Shown one piece after another: positions 1 to 7,487 of a stretch of 37,279 nt of DNA. Each line of letters starts with the position of its first letter. The stretch's first letter is position 1. The notes under the pieces are model-generated. The model saw only the letters and a list, made by a program, of their open reading frames with translations, was not told where the DNA came from and made no database searches. Position numbers and translations under genes: made by a program. Source of the stretch: Candidatus Moraniibacteriota bacterium (GTDB taxonomy: Bacteria; Patescibacteriota; Minisyncoccia; CAIUEV01; JAHKAQ01); the NCBI GenBank assembly GCA_014729725.1, contig WJJL01000017.1, forward strand, positions 1 to 37,279, written 5' to 3'.

Positions 1-40
1 AGCATATTTATTTTTAATTAATTATTAATACATAATCCAA

Positions 41-418
41 ATGAAAAAATTAGGATTGATTACCGCAGTTTTAGTTGTTTTGAGTGGTTGCTCCATTTGT
101 AATTGCCCAGAGTGTCCTGAAAGTGTTGTTCCAGAGCAATCAAAGGTAAGAATTAACCAAACTCAACCAGCTGATGAAGAAGAGGGAACAGTTAAAGTTC
201 AGACTGATGATGCATCAGTTGAAGTTAAACCAGAGGATCAAGCAATGGATGCTCAATCTGGTGATGCCAGTTTGAAGTACAACACTGATGGAACTATTGA
301 AGGCCAAAGCGCTGACAACAAAGCTGTTGTTGACCCAGATACAGGAGCTGTTGAAGCGAGTTCTGGATCAACCAAGGTAGATGTTGGAAGTGATGGAAGT
401 GTGGATGTCGATTACTAA
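41..418 (+). CDS. Small secreted lipoprotein, unknown function
   Basis: This 125-residue protein starts with a lipoprotein signal: two lysines, a hydrophobic stretch, and the lipobox VLSGC with the modifiable cysteine at about residue 17. Just after it lies a cysteine cluster (CSICNCPEC) with CxxC spacing. The rest is acidic and repetitive, alternating short strands with D/S/G turns (DASVEVKP, DASLKYNTDG, GSTKVDVGSDGS). This suggests an extended or beta-repeat surface domain with no recognisable family. The start is the only ATG near the signal peptide, and no Shine-Dalgarno sequence precedes it. A strong hairpin terminator follows, so this is the end of a transcription unit. Lipoprotein status is well supported; the function is unknown. 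Confidence 0.8.
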   Translation: MKKLGLITAVLVVLSGCSICNCPECPESVVPEQSKVRINQTQPADEEEGTVKVQTDDASVEVKPEDQAMDAQSGDASLKYNTDGTIEGQSADNKAVVDPDTGAVEASSGSTKVDVGSDGSVDVDY

Positions 419-439
419 AAAGATATTTTTACAGGCAAA

Positions 440-474
440 AAAAGAGGCTACCAAACGGAAGCCTCTTTTTTTTA
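440..474 (+). terminator. Rho-independent terminator after the lipoprotein gene
   Basis: The 9-bp stem aaagaggct / agcctcttt has a 10-nt loop and runs into a T tract of eight. It lies 22 nt after the stop codon of the lipoprotein gene. Confidence 0.9.
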
Positions 475-628
475 GCTTATTTTAAATTAGAAATAGATCA
501 ATGTTTTGCTCCAAAAATATTTGGGAGTAGATATAATAATTTGATTTCATAATTCAAAGCAAATCGGATTCCTTAGAAAATTTCAATAGTTCATTAGCAC
601 CCTCTTCCCCGGAAAATCAACTATCTGG

Positions 629-1462
629 TCAAGCAGCCAGCCAGAAAATCACTAATCCAGCCAATAAAACTCTGTAAATCACAAAAACGGTGTAATTATT
701 GGTTTTTAGGAATTTCAAGAGGTATTTAATAGCTAAAAAGCCGACTAAAAAAGCAATAAAGCTTGAAATAAGAAGCAGTTTCAAATCAATTTGGGAATTA
801 AGTAATTGCGGAATTTTCACTAAGGCAGCCCCGGCAATAATGGGAATCGAAATTAAGAAGGAAAATTCAGCAGCTTGGGTTTTGTTGAGTCCTAAAAAAA
901 GGCCTCCGGTGATGGTGGAACCGGATCTGGAGGTGCCGGGAATTAAAGCTAAAGCCTGAAAAATGCCAATGATAAAGGCTTTTAGAGGAGTTAATTTTTT
1001 TCCAAGCGGTTCTGATGAAGTTCGGGTTTGGGTTTTTTTTCGACTAAACAGATCAGCCAAAAACAACAAGACCGCGTAAAATACCAGAGTAAAAACAACA
1101 ATTTTAGGGTCTCTGAATTTTTGTTCAATTAAATCATCTAAAAAAAAGCCGGCTAAAGCTCCCGGAATTGTCGCAATAGCTAGCATTACCAGGAAATTAA
1201 ATTCGCGGGATTTCAATAGAGCTTTAGAATTTAGCTTATAAGACAGAATTTTTTTTGATCCTTTGATAAGCTTTTTTTGATAGTAAAGCAAAACCGCCAG
1301 CAAAGTTCCAAAGTGTAAAGCCACATCAAAAGCCAAGTCATTTTTTCCGACATTTAAATCAAAAACTTGATGGGCGATTACCAAATGACCGGAGGAGGAA
1401 ATCGGCAAAAACTCACCCAGCCCTTGGATAATGGCCAAAATTATGGCTGAAATTACTTCCAT
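629..1462 (-). CDS. uppP: Undecaprenyl-diphosphate phosphatase (BacA/UppP)
   Basis: UppP is an integral membrane phosphatase that dephosphorylates undecaprenyl pyrophosphate, recycling the lipid carrier for peptidoglycan and surface polysaccharide synthesis. Both family signatures are present: QGLGEFLPISSSGH near residues 13-26, with the catalytic glutamate, and PGTSRSGST near residue 174. Six to eight hydrophobic segments fill the rest. The ORF track extends to 1555, but the extra 31 residues are serine-rich and unlike the family. The ATG at 1462 gives MEVISAIILAIIQG and 277 residues, the normal length. A possible extended -10 lies inside the extra segment, which also favours the short start. 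It follows the U32 gene on the same strand after about 115 nt. Confidence 0.95.
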   Translation of the reverse strand: MEVISAIILAIIQGLGEFLPISSSGHLVIAHQVFDLNVGKNDLAFDVALHFGTLLAVLLYYQKKLIKGSKKILSYKLNSKALLKSREFNFLVMLAIATIPGALAGFFLDDLIEQKFRDPKIVVFTLVFYAVLLFLADLFSRKKTQTRTSSEPLGKKLTPLKAFIIGIFQALALIPGTSRSGSTITGGLFLGLNKTQAAEFSFLISIPIIAGAALVKIPQLLNSQIDLKLLLISSFIAFLVGFLAIKYLLKFLKTNNYTVFVIYRVLLAGLVIFWLAA

Positions 1463-1578
1463 GTTGTAGTGTGGATTAAGTTTATTGGTAGTAGGGGGTA
1501 TTTGAAAAATGCTATCAGATGATCGATTTTTGCTAGATGATGACGAATAAATCAACTCTTGTTCTGTCTATAAAATAG

Positions 1579-2952
1579 CTATTTTATCTTTCCGCGAAGA
1601 ATCGTCCATTTTTTCAGTGGTTTATCAAATTCAATATACCATATTTTATCAGTTCCGCCATGGGCACTTTGGACCCTCAAATTTAAAGGATTAGCTGATT
1701 TTTGAGCTAAATTTTTTTCTATAAGCTTGGGATCAAAGATATTTTTGACTTTTACCTTTTTTATTTTGTCGGGGCTAATAGAATCAATATTTTCCCCTTG
1801 ATAGATTGCGTTATGCACAAAAACTGGAAATAGATTTTTTGTACCGGACAGTTTGATTTTTTTAAGGTAGTTAAAAATTCGGCTTTGATTTTTAGTCAGA
1901 TTAGACCTATCGATCAATTCGCCAATCATTTGATAATTAGAAAGATTTCCGGAGTCAGCATAATTTTGAATTTTTTCATCCAGGCCAAAGGCAAAACCAC
2001 TGGTATATTTTCGATTTCCTAATTTAGCAAATTCATTGAGCGCTTCGGAAACTATTTCTTGTCTTTGGGGACCGGCAACTGAAAGCGCTTTTTTATAATA
2101 TTTTACAACAGTTGCCAGGTAATAAAGGGTTTTATTGCGGCCTTCAATTTTTAAAGATTTAATTTTGCTTTTTTCAATTTGGTTAAGATATTCGATTAAG
2201 CAAAGATCTTTGCTGTTTAAGATATAAGCTTCTTTTTTCAAGTTTTGTTTTAAAACCATTTCCACTTGCGGGCGCTTAATTTTTTTGGGTTTATTAGCTT
2301 CGCTTAACTTGATTTGTTCAATTTCAGAAACTTGCCAGGGCCAGCGGCAGGGTTGGGTGCAGTCGCCTTGGTTGGCGCTTTTTTGATTAATCCAGGAGGA
2401 TAGAAGGCAGCGACCTGAATAACTCATACACATGGCGCCGTGGGCAAAATATTCCAACTCAACACCTTTAATTTTTTTTGCGATCTCTTTAACTTCAGCC
2501 AAACCGGTTTCTCTAGCCAGAATTATTCGTTTAACACCTTGCTTTTTCCAAAATTTTACAGCTTCCAGGTTAAGACAATTAGCTTGAGTGGAAAGATGAA
2601 CTTCCATTTCGGGACAATATTTTTTGATCATAGAAATCACGCCAGCATCAGAGGCGATAATAGCATCAGGTTTTAGTTTAATCAGTTTTTGCAAATGATT
2701 TTTAATTTTTTTGAGCTCTTTATTATGGGGATAAATATTCAAGGTTACATAAATTTTCTTTTTGAGTTTATGAGCATACTCAATTCCTTGTTTAAGGTTT
2801 TGAAGGTTGAATTGATTGGCGCGGATTCCGCGTAGCGAAAAATTCGGCATTCCACAATAAACAGCGTCAGCGCCATAAGCAAAAGCATATTTTAGTTTTT
2901 TCAAACTGCCGGCCGGAGCCAAAAGTTCGATAGGTTTGTTTTTAGCTTTCAT
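1579..2952 (-). CDS. U32 family protein (TrhP/YegQ-like tRNA hydroxylation or RlhA-like)
   Basis: This 457-residue protein belongs to the U32 family, once called collagenase-like peptidases. Studied members (TrhP/YegQ, RlhA/YdcP) act in prephenate-dependent hydroxylation of tRNA U34 or 23S rRNA. It shows the family start ELLAPAGSLKKLKYAFAYGADAVYCG (a TIM-barrel beginning) and the hallmark FAHGAMCMSYSGRCLLSSW near residues 168-187. CTQPCRWPW follows, supplying the cysteines thought to hold an iron-sulfur cluster. The length matches TrhP better than the longer RlhA. The start ATG overlaps the 3' end of the upstream lipoprotein gene by 11 bp, so the two are probably cotranscribed. The family call is firm; the exact substrate is not. 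Confidence 0.9.
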   Translation of the reverse strand: MKAKNKPIELLAPAGSLKKLKYAFAYGADAVYCGMPNFSLRGIRANQFNLQNLKQGIEYAHKLKKKIYVTLNIYPHNKELKKIKNHLQKLIKLKPDAIIASDAGVISMIKKYCPEMEVHLSTQANCLNLEAVKFWKKQGVKRIILARETGLAEVKEIAKKIKGVELEYFAHGAMCMSYSGRCLLSSWINQKSANQGDCTQPCRWPWQVSEIEQIKLSEANKPKKIKRPQVEMVLKQNLKKEAYILNSKDLCLIEYLNQIEKSKIKSLKIEGRNKTLYYLATVVKYYKKALSVAGPQRQEIVSEALNEFAKLGNRKYTSGFAFGLDEKIQNYADSGNLSNYQMIGELIDRSNLTKNQSRIFNYLKKIKLSGTKNLFPVFVHNAIYQGENIDSISPDKIKKVKVKNIFDPKLIEKNLAQKSANPLNLRVQSAHGGTDKIWYIEFDKPLKKWTILRGKIK

Positions 2953-3403
2953 TGATTTTGAATTTGTTAATAATACCTCCTTGACTGATTTGTTCCATTC
3001 TATGAATGTTTACATTATAAGAGTCTTTTTTTATATCGTCCAAATAAATCTCCACGCATTGGGTATTGGAAGTTTGAGGGCAGTTTTCCTGGCAAAACTC
3101 TTCCAAAATAAAGACTTCAATGGTCTGATTTTTTACAAAAGTTTTAGTTTCTTTTAATTTACTGCCTCTACTTTCCAAGATAACCGGAAGTTTGATTTTT
3201 AAACTATTTTGGTCCAACCATTGGGAGGTGGCTGATTGGCCGCTACAATCGGTTTTTAACTTAATAAAGTCATGATTGATTTCTTGGCCAAAAGTTTGGG
3301 TTTGGTTTGTTTGTTTAACTTTATTTTTAATTGGGCCTTGTTCCTGGCAGCCATAGAAAAAAATGACAAGACTTAAGAAAAAGCCGATTTTTAATAATTT
3401 CAT
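2942..3403 (-). CDS. Small lipoprotein, unknown function
   Basis: This 153-residue protein has a lipoprotein signal peptide (MKLLKIGFFLSLVIFF) and the lipobox FYGC, with the modifiable cysteine near residue 19. The mature part starts with a Q/K/N-rich linker. It then has about 120 residues with five cysteines, including CQENC and a later C, suggesting disulfides outside the membrane. No family is recognised. It overlaps the U32 gene by 11 bp and is read first from a good promoter at 3446-3473. The pairing with an RNA hydroxylation enzyme looks like transcriptional convenience rather than shared function. Confidence 0.8.
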   Translation of the reverse strand: MKLLKIGFFLSLVIFFYGCQEQGPIKNKVKQTNQTQTFGQEINHDFIKLKTDCSGQSATSQWLDQNSLKIKLPVILESRGSKLKETKTFVKNQTIEVFILEEFCQENCPQTSNTQCVEIYLDDIKKDSYNVNIHRMEQISQGGIINKFKINES

Positions 3404-3445
3404 AAGTTTGGTAAATTAAAGTTATAAAAATTTGAAGGACCTAAA

Positions 3446-3473
3446 ACCTTAGCAAAAGTGAGGGAAAACTCAA
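3446..3473 (-). promoter_or_regulatory. Extended -10 promoter for the lipoprotein-U32 operon
   Basis: Read on the minus strand: -35 TTGAGT, a 16-nt spacer ending in TGC, then -10 TAAGGT. This is an extended -10 promoter, placed about 40 nt before the lipoprotein start codon. Confidence 0.6.
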
Positions 3474-3561
3474 GACAAAGTTATCTTGTTTTTCAGAGGC
3501 TGCTTAATTGGGCCGTTAAATTTGAATTAACAAACTTAATCTTTTAATCAAAATAAAAACA

Positions 3562-3869
3562 ATGGCCAACCAGGAATCGGGATCAGAAATTTATCGGCAT
3601 TTTAGAGACATTTACAAGAAAGCGCTGCATAAAGCGCGCAAAGTAAAAGGTTTGGAAGCAAAAAGGGAACAATATAACAATCTTGAAGGTTTAGATTTTA
3701 GAGAAGATTTATATGATGATGACGGAATACTCGAAATATATGAAAGAGCATTAAAGGGAGTTGATAAAGACTGCCTCGAAAATCGGGGGGATTACGAGAT
3801 ATCATTACAAAAGATGAACAAAAACTTGAACAATTGCAGGATGAAAAGATAAGGAATAATATTTTGTAA
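3562..3869 (+). pseudogene. Small helical protein gene, probably frameshifted at a G6 tract
   Basis: The ORF track gives 96 residues ending at 3852, but the last 20 or so residues look unlike coding sequence. After the run gggggg at 3785-3790, the -1 frame reads LRDIITKDEQKLEQLQDEKIRNNIL and stops at 3869. That is a natural, charged, helical tail fitting the rest of the protein (KKALHKARKVKGLEAKREQYNNLEG). Adding one G to the run would give one protein of about 102 residues. It could be a real frameshift mutation, an assembly or sequencing error in the homopolymer, or programmed slippage. The start ATG follows an A-rich stretch with no Shine-Dalgarno sequence. No family is recognised. Confidence 0.55.
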
Positions 3870-3891
3870 TTATCTTAATTCATGTTAGGCT
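3864..3891 (+). promoter_or_regulatory. Extended -10 promoter for the 3931 gene
   Basis: -35 TTGTAA, a 16-nt spacer ending in TGT, then -10 TAGGCT. It begins at the stop codon of the reconstructed upstream reading frame and lies about 40 nt before the GTG start. Confidence 0.55.
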
Positions 3892-3913
3892 GAAATTAGT
3901 AATTTCTATAAAG

Positions 3914-3924
3914 AAAGGAGGTGA
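3914..3924 (+). promoter_or_regulatory. Perfect Shine-Dalgarno site fixing a GTG start
   Basis: AAAGGAGGTGA lies 6 nt before GTG at 3931, a full-length match to the anti-Shine-Dalgarno sequence at optimal spacing. It decides the start of the following gene. It is exceptional in this window, where nearly all other genes have no such site. Confidence 0.9.
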
Positions 3925-3930
3925 ATCAAA

Positions 3931-4368
3931 GTGCAAAAAGGAACTAATGTTATTATGTGGCTTGCTTTAGTTTTAGCTTTGGCCGCGCTGGGTTTAGCCT
4001 GGATTTCTTACAACCGTACCGGGATAGATTTAGAAAAAAAGCTGCAGGTGCAGATGCGGGAAGGTTATGAGGAACTTCAAAGAGAATTGGCTTTGGCGGA
4101 AATTAGGACCGAACTTGCTTTGATTCAAACCGGATATCAAGCCACTGAAGATTATCAGGCCGCGTTGGAGCAGGCACAGGCAGTAAGAAAAGAGATAAAT
4201 GAGTTTTATAAAGAGGCTCAAGGTCAAACCAAAGAGGAGTTGCCTCGGTTGAATCAGGAGTTTGATAAATTGGAGCAAGATTTAAGACAACAAAGCGCCA
4301 ACTCTCTGGAGCAGTTAGAAAAAATTATTGAATTAATGCAACAAGACTTAAAGACTGCTGAAAAATAA
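3931..4368 (+). CDS. Single-pass membrane protein with a coiled-coil domain
   Basis: This 145-residue protein has one N-terminal membrane segment (VIMWLALVLALAALGLAWI, about residues 8-26). After it come about 115 residues of heptad-rich helix (LQRELALAEIRTELALIQ, EKIIELMQQDLKTAEK). The tail would sit outside or inside the membrane as a coiled-coil rod; orientation cannot be read with confidence. No family is recognised. The start is GTG, chosen because a perfect Shine-Dalgarno site precedes it. The next gene also encodes a small helical membrane-anchored protein, so the two may form an envelope-stress or scaffold pair, but that is a guess. Confidence 0.75.
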   Translation: MQKGTNVIMWLALVLALAALGLAWISYNRTGIDLEKKLQVQMREGYEELQRELALAEIRTELALIQTGYQATEDYQAALEQAQAVRKEINEFYKEAQGQTKEELPRLNQEFDKLEQDLRQQSANSLEQLEKIIELMQQDLKTAEK

Positions 4369-4447
4369 AAAATCCAGGGAATATTTTTCAACTAAAAAAC
4401 CAATATTCAATAATTATTTTCAATATCATTAATTTTTAATTTAAAAA

Positions 4448-4687
4448 ATGGAAAAGATTAACAAAACTGCAACTAAAAAAAAGTTGAAGAAAAAAATCAA
4501 CCGGGTTAAAAACAAGACCGAAAAGGAAATCGAGGAAATGAGAAATCAAGTGGAAAAAGCAATGAATAAGGCGGAAAGTTATGTAAGAAAAAATCCGACC
4601 AAGGCTACTTTGATTTCCGCGGGGATTGGAAGTGCAATTGGAGCTGCTATTACCGCTTTAATTTCCAGCTCAAGGAAGAAAAAATAA
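4448..4687 (+). CDS. DUF883/YqjD-like small membrane-anchored protein
   Basis: This 79-residue protein starts with a strongly basic helical stretch (KKKLKKKINRVKNKTEKE). A coiled-coil segment follows, then a C-terminal VRKNPTKATLISAGIGSAIGAAITALISSSRKKK. That C-terminus matches the layout of ElaB/YqjD/DUF883 proteins, where an R-x-N-P motif precedes a glycine-rich membrane helix with a basic end. Known members are tail-anchored inner-membrane proteins, some binding ribosomes in stationary phase. Similarity here is by layout, so the call is moderate. It sits between the coiled-coil protein and a strong terminator. Confidence 0.65.
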   Translation: MEKINKTATKKKLKKKINRVKNKTEKEIEEMRNQVEKAMNKAESYVRKNPTKATLISAGIGSAIGAAITALISSSRKKK

Positions 4688-4770
4688 GCTTCAATTTTTG
4701 TCTGCGGGATAGATTTTCTTGCAGTCGCTTTGGTTTTAGACAAAAAAGACAAAGAGTTAAAATTGCAACA

Positions 4771-4799
4771 AAAAAACATCTTACAAAAGATGTTTTTTT
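4771..4799. terminator. Hairpin terminator between convergent genes, probably bidirectional
   Basis: The 12-bp stem aaaaaacatctt / aagatgtttttt has an ACAA loop, with T runs on both strands. It sits between the DUF883-like gene (plus strand) and the end of glyS (minus strand) and could serve both. Confidence 0.8.
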
Positions 4800-4859
4800 G
4801 CTCAAATTGAAATTTTAATAAATTTTCAGCAGCTTTTTTGAGAAGATTTTTTACAATTT

Positions 4860-6239
4860 TTAGCCTTTGGCGATTCCTTTGTTTAAATAATCGTTTAGCT
4901 CTTTTATTTTAATCCGTTCCTGTTTCATGGAGTTTCGCTCTCTGATGGTGACGGTATTGTCTTTCAAACTGTCAAAATCAATGGTAATGCAGTAAGGTGT
5001 ACCAATTTCATCTTGTCTTCGATAGCGTTTACCAATGTTGCCGTGATCGTCGAATTCCAAAGCAAATTTTTCTTTCAAGCCATCAAAAACTTCTTTAGCT
5101 TTTTTAACCAGCTCTTTTTTATTCTTTAAAAGCGGGAAAATAGCCGCCTTTACCGGAGCAATTTTTTTAGGAAAGTCTAAGAAAACCCGAGTTTCCTTTT
5201 CCAGTTTTTCTTCTCGATAAGCGCTTAATAAAGCCACCAAAATAGTTCTATCCAAACCAAAGGTAGGCTCCAACACATGAGGAGTGTAGCGACGATTTTT
5301 GACCGGATCAAAATATTCCAGTTTTTGATTGGATTTTTTGGAATGAGCGGTTAAATCGAAATCGGTCCGATGAGCTAAACCAAACAATTCCTTAAAACCA
5401 AAAGGATAACGATATTCAATGTCAATGGTCTTTTTAGAATAATGCGATAATTTAGCTTTAGGGTGTTCGTAGCGTCTTAGATTCTTTTTGTCAGCACCCA
5501 CTTCCATAATGAATTCTTCCTGGAGCTGTAGCCACTGTTCAAATAAATCTTTCCATTCCACTAAAGGGTCAATGAAATATTCGATTTCCATTTGCTCAAA
5601 TTCGCGAAGTCTAAAGATGAAATTACCGGCAACAATTTCGTTTCGAAAAGCCTTACCGATTTGGGCGATACCAAAAGGCACTTTAACGCGCATAGAATCC
5701 ACAATATTTTTAAATTCCACAAAAATAGCGCCCGCGGTTTCCGGCCGCAGATAAACGGAACCTTCAAAACCGTTCATTTGAGTTTGAAACATCATGTTAA
5801 AGTTTTTGGCTGCAGTCCAGTCGGAAGCGCCACATTCGGGGCATTTGGCTTTTAGTTTTTTTAAGGTTTTATTTATTTTTTCCAATTCACCTTCCATATC
5901 TTGTCCGGTTAATTCTTCCACTAAATGATCGGCTCTAAAACGTTTTTTACATTTTTTACAGTCAATCATAGCGTCGTTGAAGCTTTCGGTATGGCCACTG
6001 GCTTCCCAAAGTTTGGGATGAAGTAAAATCGGTCCGTCAATGCCAACCATATCCGGTCGGTCTTGGACAAATTTTTTCCACCAAAGTTTTTTAATATTGT
6101 TTTTTAGCTCCGTTCCATAAGGGCCATAGCTGTAAGAATTAGCAAAACCGCCGTAAATATCGCAAGTCGGGAAGATAAATCCCCGTCTTTTGCAAAGCGC
6201 GGTTAGTTTTTCCATGGTTACATTGTTTTTGGCTGACAT
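4860..6239 (-). CDS. glyS: Glycyl-tRNA synthetase, single-chain class II type
   Basis: The enzyme charges tRNA-Gly with glycine. This is the homodimeric type of about 460 residues, not the alpha/beta type of E. coli. The N-terminus reads CKRRGFIFPTCDIYGG and SYGPYGTELKNNIKKLWW, typical of the family. Four cysteines (CKKC near 94-97 and CPEC near 133-136) form a zinc-ribbon insertion. Class II motif 2 (FRNEI...FRLREFEQMEIEYF) and motif 3 (PTFGLDRTILVALL) are intact, and a C-terminal anticodon-binding domain follows. The ATG is not preceded by a Shine-Dalgarno sequence. Expression is controlled by the T-box upstream, which would raise transcription when uncharged tRNA-Gly accumulates. Confidence 0.97.
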   Translation of the reverse strand: MSAKNNVTMEKLTALCKRRGFIFPTCDIYGGFANSYSYGPYGTELKNNIKKLWWKKFVQDRPDMVGIDGPILLHPKLWEASGHTESFNDAMIDCKKCKKRFRADHLVEELTGQDMEGELEKINKTLKKLKAKCPECGASDWTAAKNFNMMFQTQMNGFEGSVYLRPETAGAIFVEFKNIVDSMRVKVPFGIAQIGKAFRNEIVAGNFIFRLREFEQMEIEYFIDPLVEWKDLFEQWLQLQEEFIMEVGADKKNLRRYEHPKAKLSHYSKKTIDIEYRYPFGFKELFGLAHRTDFDLTAHSKKSNQKLEYFDPVKNRRYTPHVLEPTFGLDRTILVALLSAYREEKLEKETRVFLDFPKKIAPVKAAIFPLLKNKKELVKKAKEVFDGLKEKFALEFDDHGNIGKRYRRQDEIGTPYCITIDFDSLKDNTVTIRERNSMKQERIKIKELNDYLNKGIAKG

Positions 6240-6405
6240 AGGTTTTGATTAATTGTTAATAGAACTTACGCACTTGGTAAATTCTTAGAAAAAAAGCTAT
6301 TTTTACAGGTCTTTCCGTCAGAAGGCTTTAGACTTTAATTTCAGTTGTCCCATTTTTAAGGACAACTTAAGCTCTTCTTTTTTTGACTTTCAATAGTCTC
6401 TAAAC
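6240..6405 (-). other. Untranslated segment between the T-box terminator and glyS
   Basis: This stretch of 166 nt is longer than needed. It holds one clear hairpin on the minus strand, GTTGTCC/GGACAAC (6344-6366, 9-nt loop), and an A/T-rich run to the ATG. No ORF or Shine-Dalgarno site is seen. It may act as a translation-enhancing or stabilising leader, but nothing shows this directly. Confidence 0.4.
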
Positions 6406-6456
6406 CAAAAAAAGCTCGTCTCAAATATCCAGTTATTGAATATTCGGGACGAGCTT
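6406..6456 (-). terminator. T-box terminator hairpin
   Basis: On the minus strand, AAAGCTCGTC pairs with GACGAGCTTT. The helix continues through CGAATATTC against GGATATTTG with one mismatch and two wobbles, giving about 20 bp around an AATAACT loop. Seven Ts follow. Its 5' arm (GCTCGTCCCG) is the same sequence that would pair with the T-box sequence to form the antiterminator. Confidence 0.92.
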
Positions 6457-6585
6457 TGTTATGCCCGCGGTTCCACCCGCTTTCTCCAAAATTTCTTTAA
6501 ATGCTTGTCCTTTGCGGAATCTTATCTGCCGGATTTTGGAGCTCTTTAAAGTTTTATAAGAAAAGGCGCCAATCTCTTTTCCAAT
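6406..6585 (-). ncRNA. T-box riboswitch leader of glyS (glycine)
   Basis: The T-box consensus AGGGTGGNACCGCG is matched by GCGGGTGGAACCGCGGGC at 6463-6480 (minus strand). An antiterminator folds as CGGG-[TGGAACC]-GCGGGC pairing with GCTCGT-CCCG, and is exclusive with the terminator. The bulge TGGA predicts a tRNA ending UCCA; U is the usual discriminator base of bacterial tRNA-Gly, matching the gene. From the predicted start near 6583 to the T-box sequence is only about 100 nt, short for a full Stem I plus Stem III. The first hairpin (6560-6581) is GAAAAG/CTTTTC around AGATTGGCGC, with a GGC glycine triplet in the loop. That could be a very short Stem I. An 8-bp helix TCCAAAAT/ATTTTGGA (6485-6540) follows. 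The T-box class is firm; the Stem I model is an inference. Confidence 0.9.
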
Positions 6586-6589
6586 TTAG

Positions 6590-6617
6590 ATCATAGCAGA
6601 AGGAGGGGATTTGGCAA
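6590..6617 (-). promoter_or_regulatory. Promoter of the glyS T-box leader
   Basis: Minus strand: -35 TTGCCA, 16-nt spacer ending in TGC, -10 TATGAT. This is an extended -10 promoter. It predicts transcription starting near 6583, directly before the first leader hairpin. Confidence 0.75.
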
Positions 6618-6762
6618 GGGGATTATTTTAAGGCTTTTTTAATAATTTTTCCCGATTTGATCTTCAAGCTATCTTTGGATATAACCAAAAAATATACAAT
6701 AAAGATTTGGTTGAAACCAAATTTTTATTAGGCTATGGATTTCTTTTAGAGAATATTTGGAA

Positions 6763-7296
6763 ATGAAGTTAGATAAAAAGTATCCGATTTTGAGTTTGAA
6801 TCAAATCATCAAAAATAGGATTATTTCTTTTAAAGAAATTACCAAAACCCCTAAATTACTAGGTCATTTCAAAGATTATTTAAAGATCGGCTATTATCCG
6901 ATTTTTAAAAATTATCAAAGAAAGATTTCAGTTTATGAAGCTTTAGCCGGAGTTATAGAAAAATCTGTTTATATGGATATAGCAGCCTATTATAGATTGA
7001 AAACTTCAACTTTGCCGATTTTTAAAAAGATTATTTATTTTATTCATACCTTAAAGCCATCTTCCATCCAAGGCGATTTTAGATGCAAGGATGTTATTTT
7101 GGAAGTTGGAGGATCAGGAAAAGATTTAAGTCAGATCAAAGGGCTTAACAATGCTTATTTGGTTTGCGATGATATCTTAACCGGAAATAATAAAAAAATC
7201 CGCTTTATTTATTGGGTTTTTTGTATTAGACATTTTAGAAACCTTAGCCTTGCAATATGGATTGGCTTTGTCTTTGAACCTCCAGCTTTTCCCTCG
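6763..7296 (+). pseudogene. Remnant of an AAA ATPase with DUF4143 domain
   Basis: The 213-residue ORF is a broken piece of the AAA_14/DUF4143 ATPase family. Its middle reads LGHFKDYLKIGYYPIF, typical of the linker in these proteins, and DVILEVGGSGKDLSQIKGLNNAYLVCDDI matches the usual near-terminal EVGGKNK..QIK..yLv.Ddi block. The nucleotide-binding half (about 200 residues) is missing. Just upstream the neighbouring frame reads FLLGYGFLLENIWK, which fits the preceding part, so a frameshift lies near 6760. About 70 residues are lost after KPSSIQ. A second frameshift after NNKKI removes the usual IPLWLFGFLY end. The ORF then runs into a MITE-like repeat (7297 onward), which supplies the proline-rich false C-terminus. 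Such ATPases are often mobile and often decay. Confidence 0.75.
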
Positions 7297-7351
7297 GAAC
7301 CCCCAAACGCTTTGCATCAGAACCCCCAAACCCCCGCAACGGGGGCTTACT
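7297..7351 (+). repeat. Left inverted repeat of the MITE-like element
   Basis: A 55-bp arm matching the reverse complement of 7488-7542 at 54 positions. It contains the hairpin cccccgcaacggggg and three C5 runs. Confidence 0.9.
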
Positions 7352-7487
7352 TGCAGTTAAGTGGTGATGATGAATTAAAGCTATATTTTCCCATTTAGTT
7401 TTTTAATGAAGGTTAACTTTAAATAGTAAGCCAAAAAAACCAAATGGAACAATCTAAACCCTCAGCCATAAATAAAACCCTATGACC

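Noticed and set aside
1463-1555. N-terminal extension of UppP in the ORF track
   Set aside because: The extra residues are serine-rich and unlike the family, and the ATG at 1462 begins the normal UppP N-terminus.
2976-2983. AGGAGGT on the minus strand before the U32 start
   Set aside because: It lies about 25 nt from the ATG, too far for a Shine-Dalgarno site, and is explained by codons of the overlapping lipoprotein gene.
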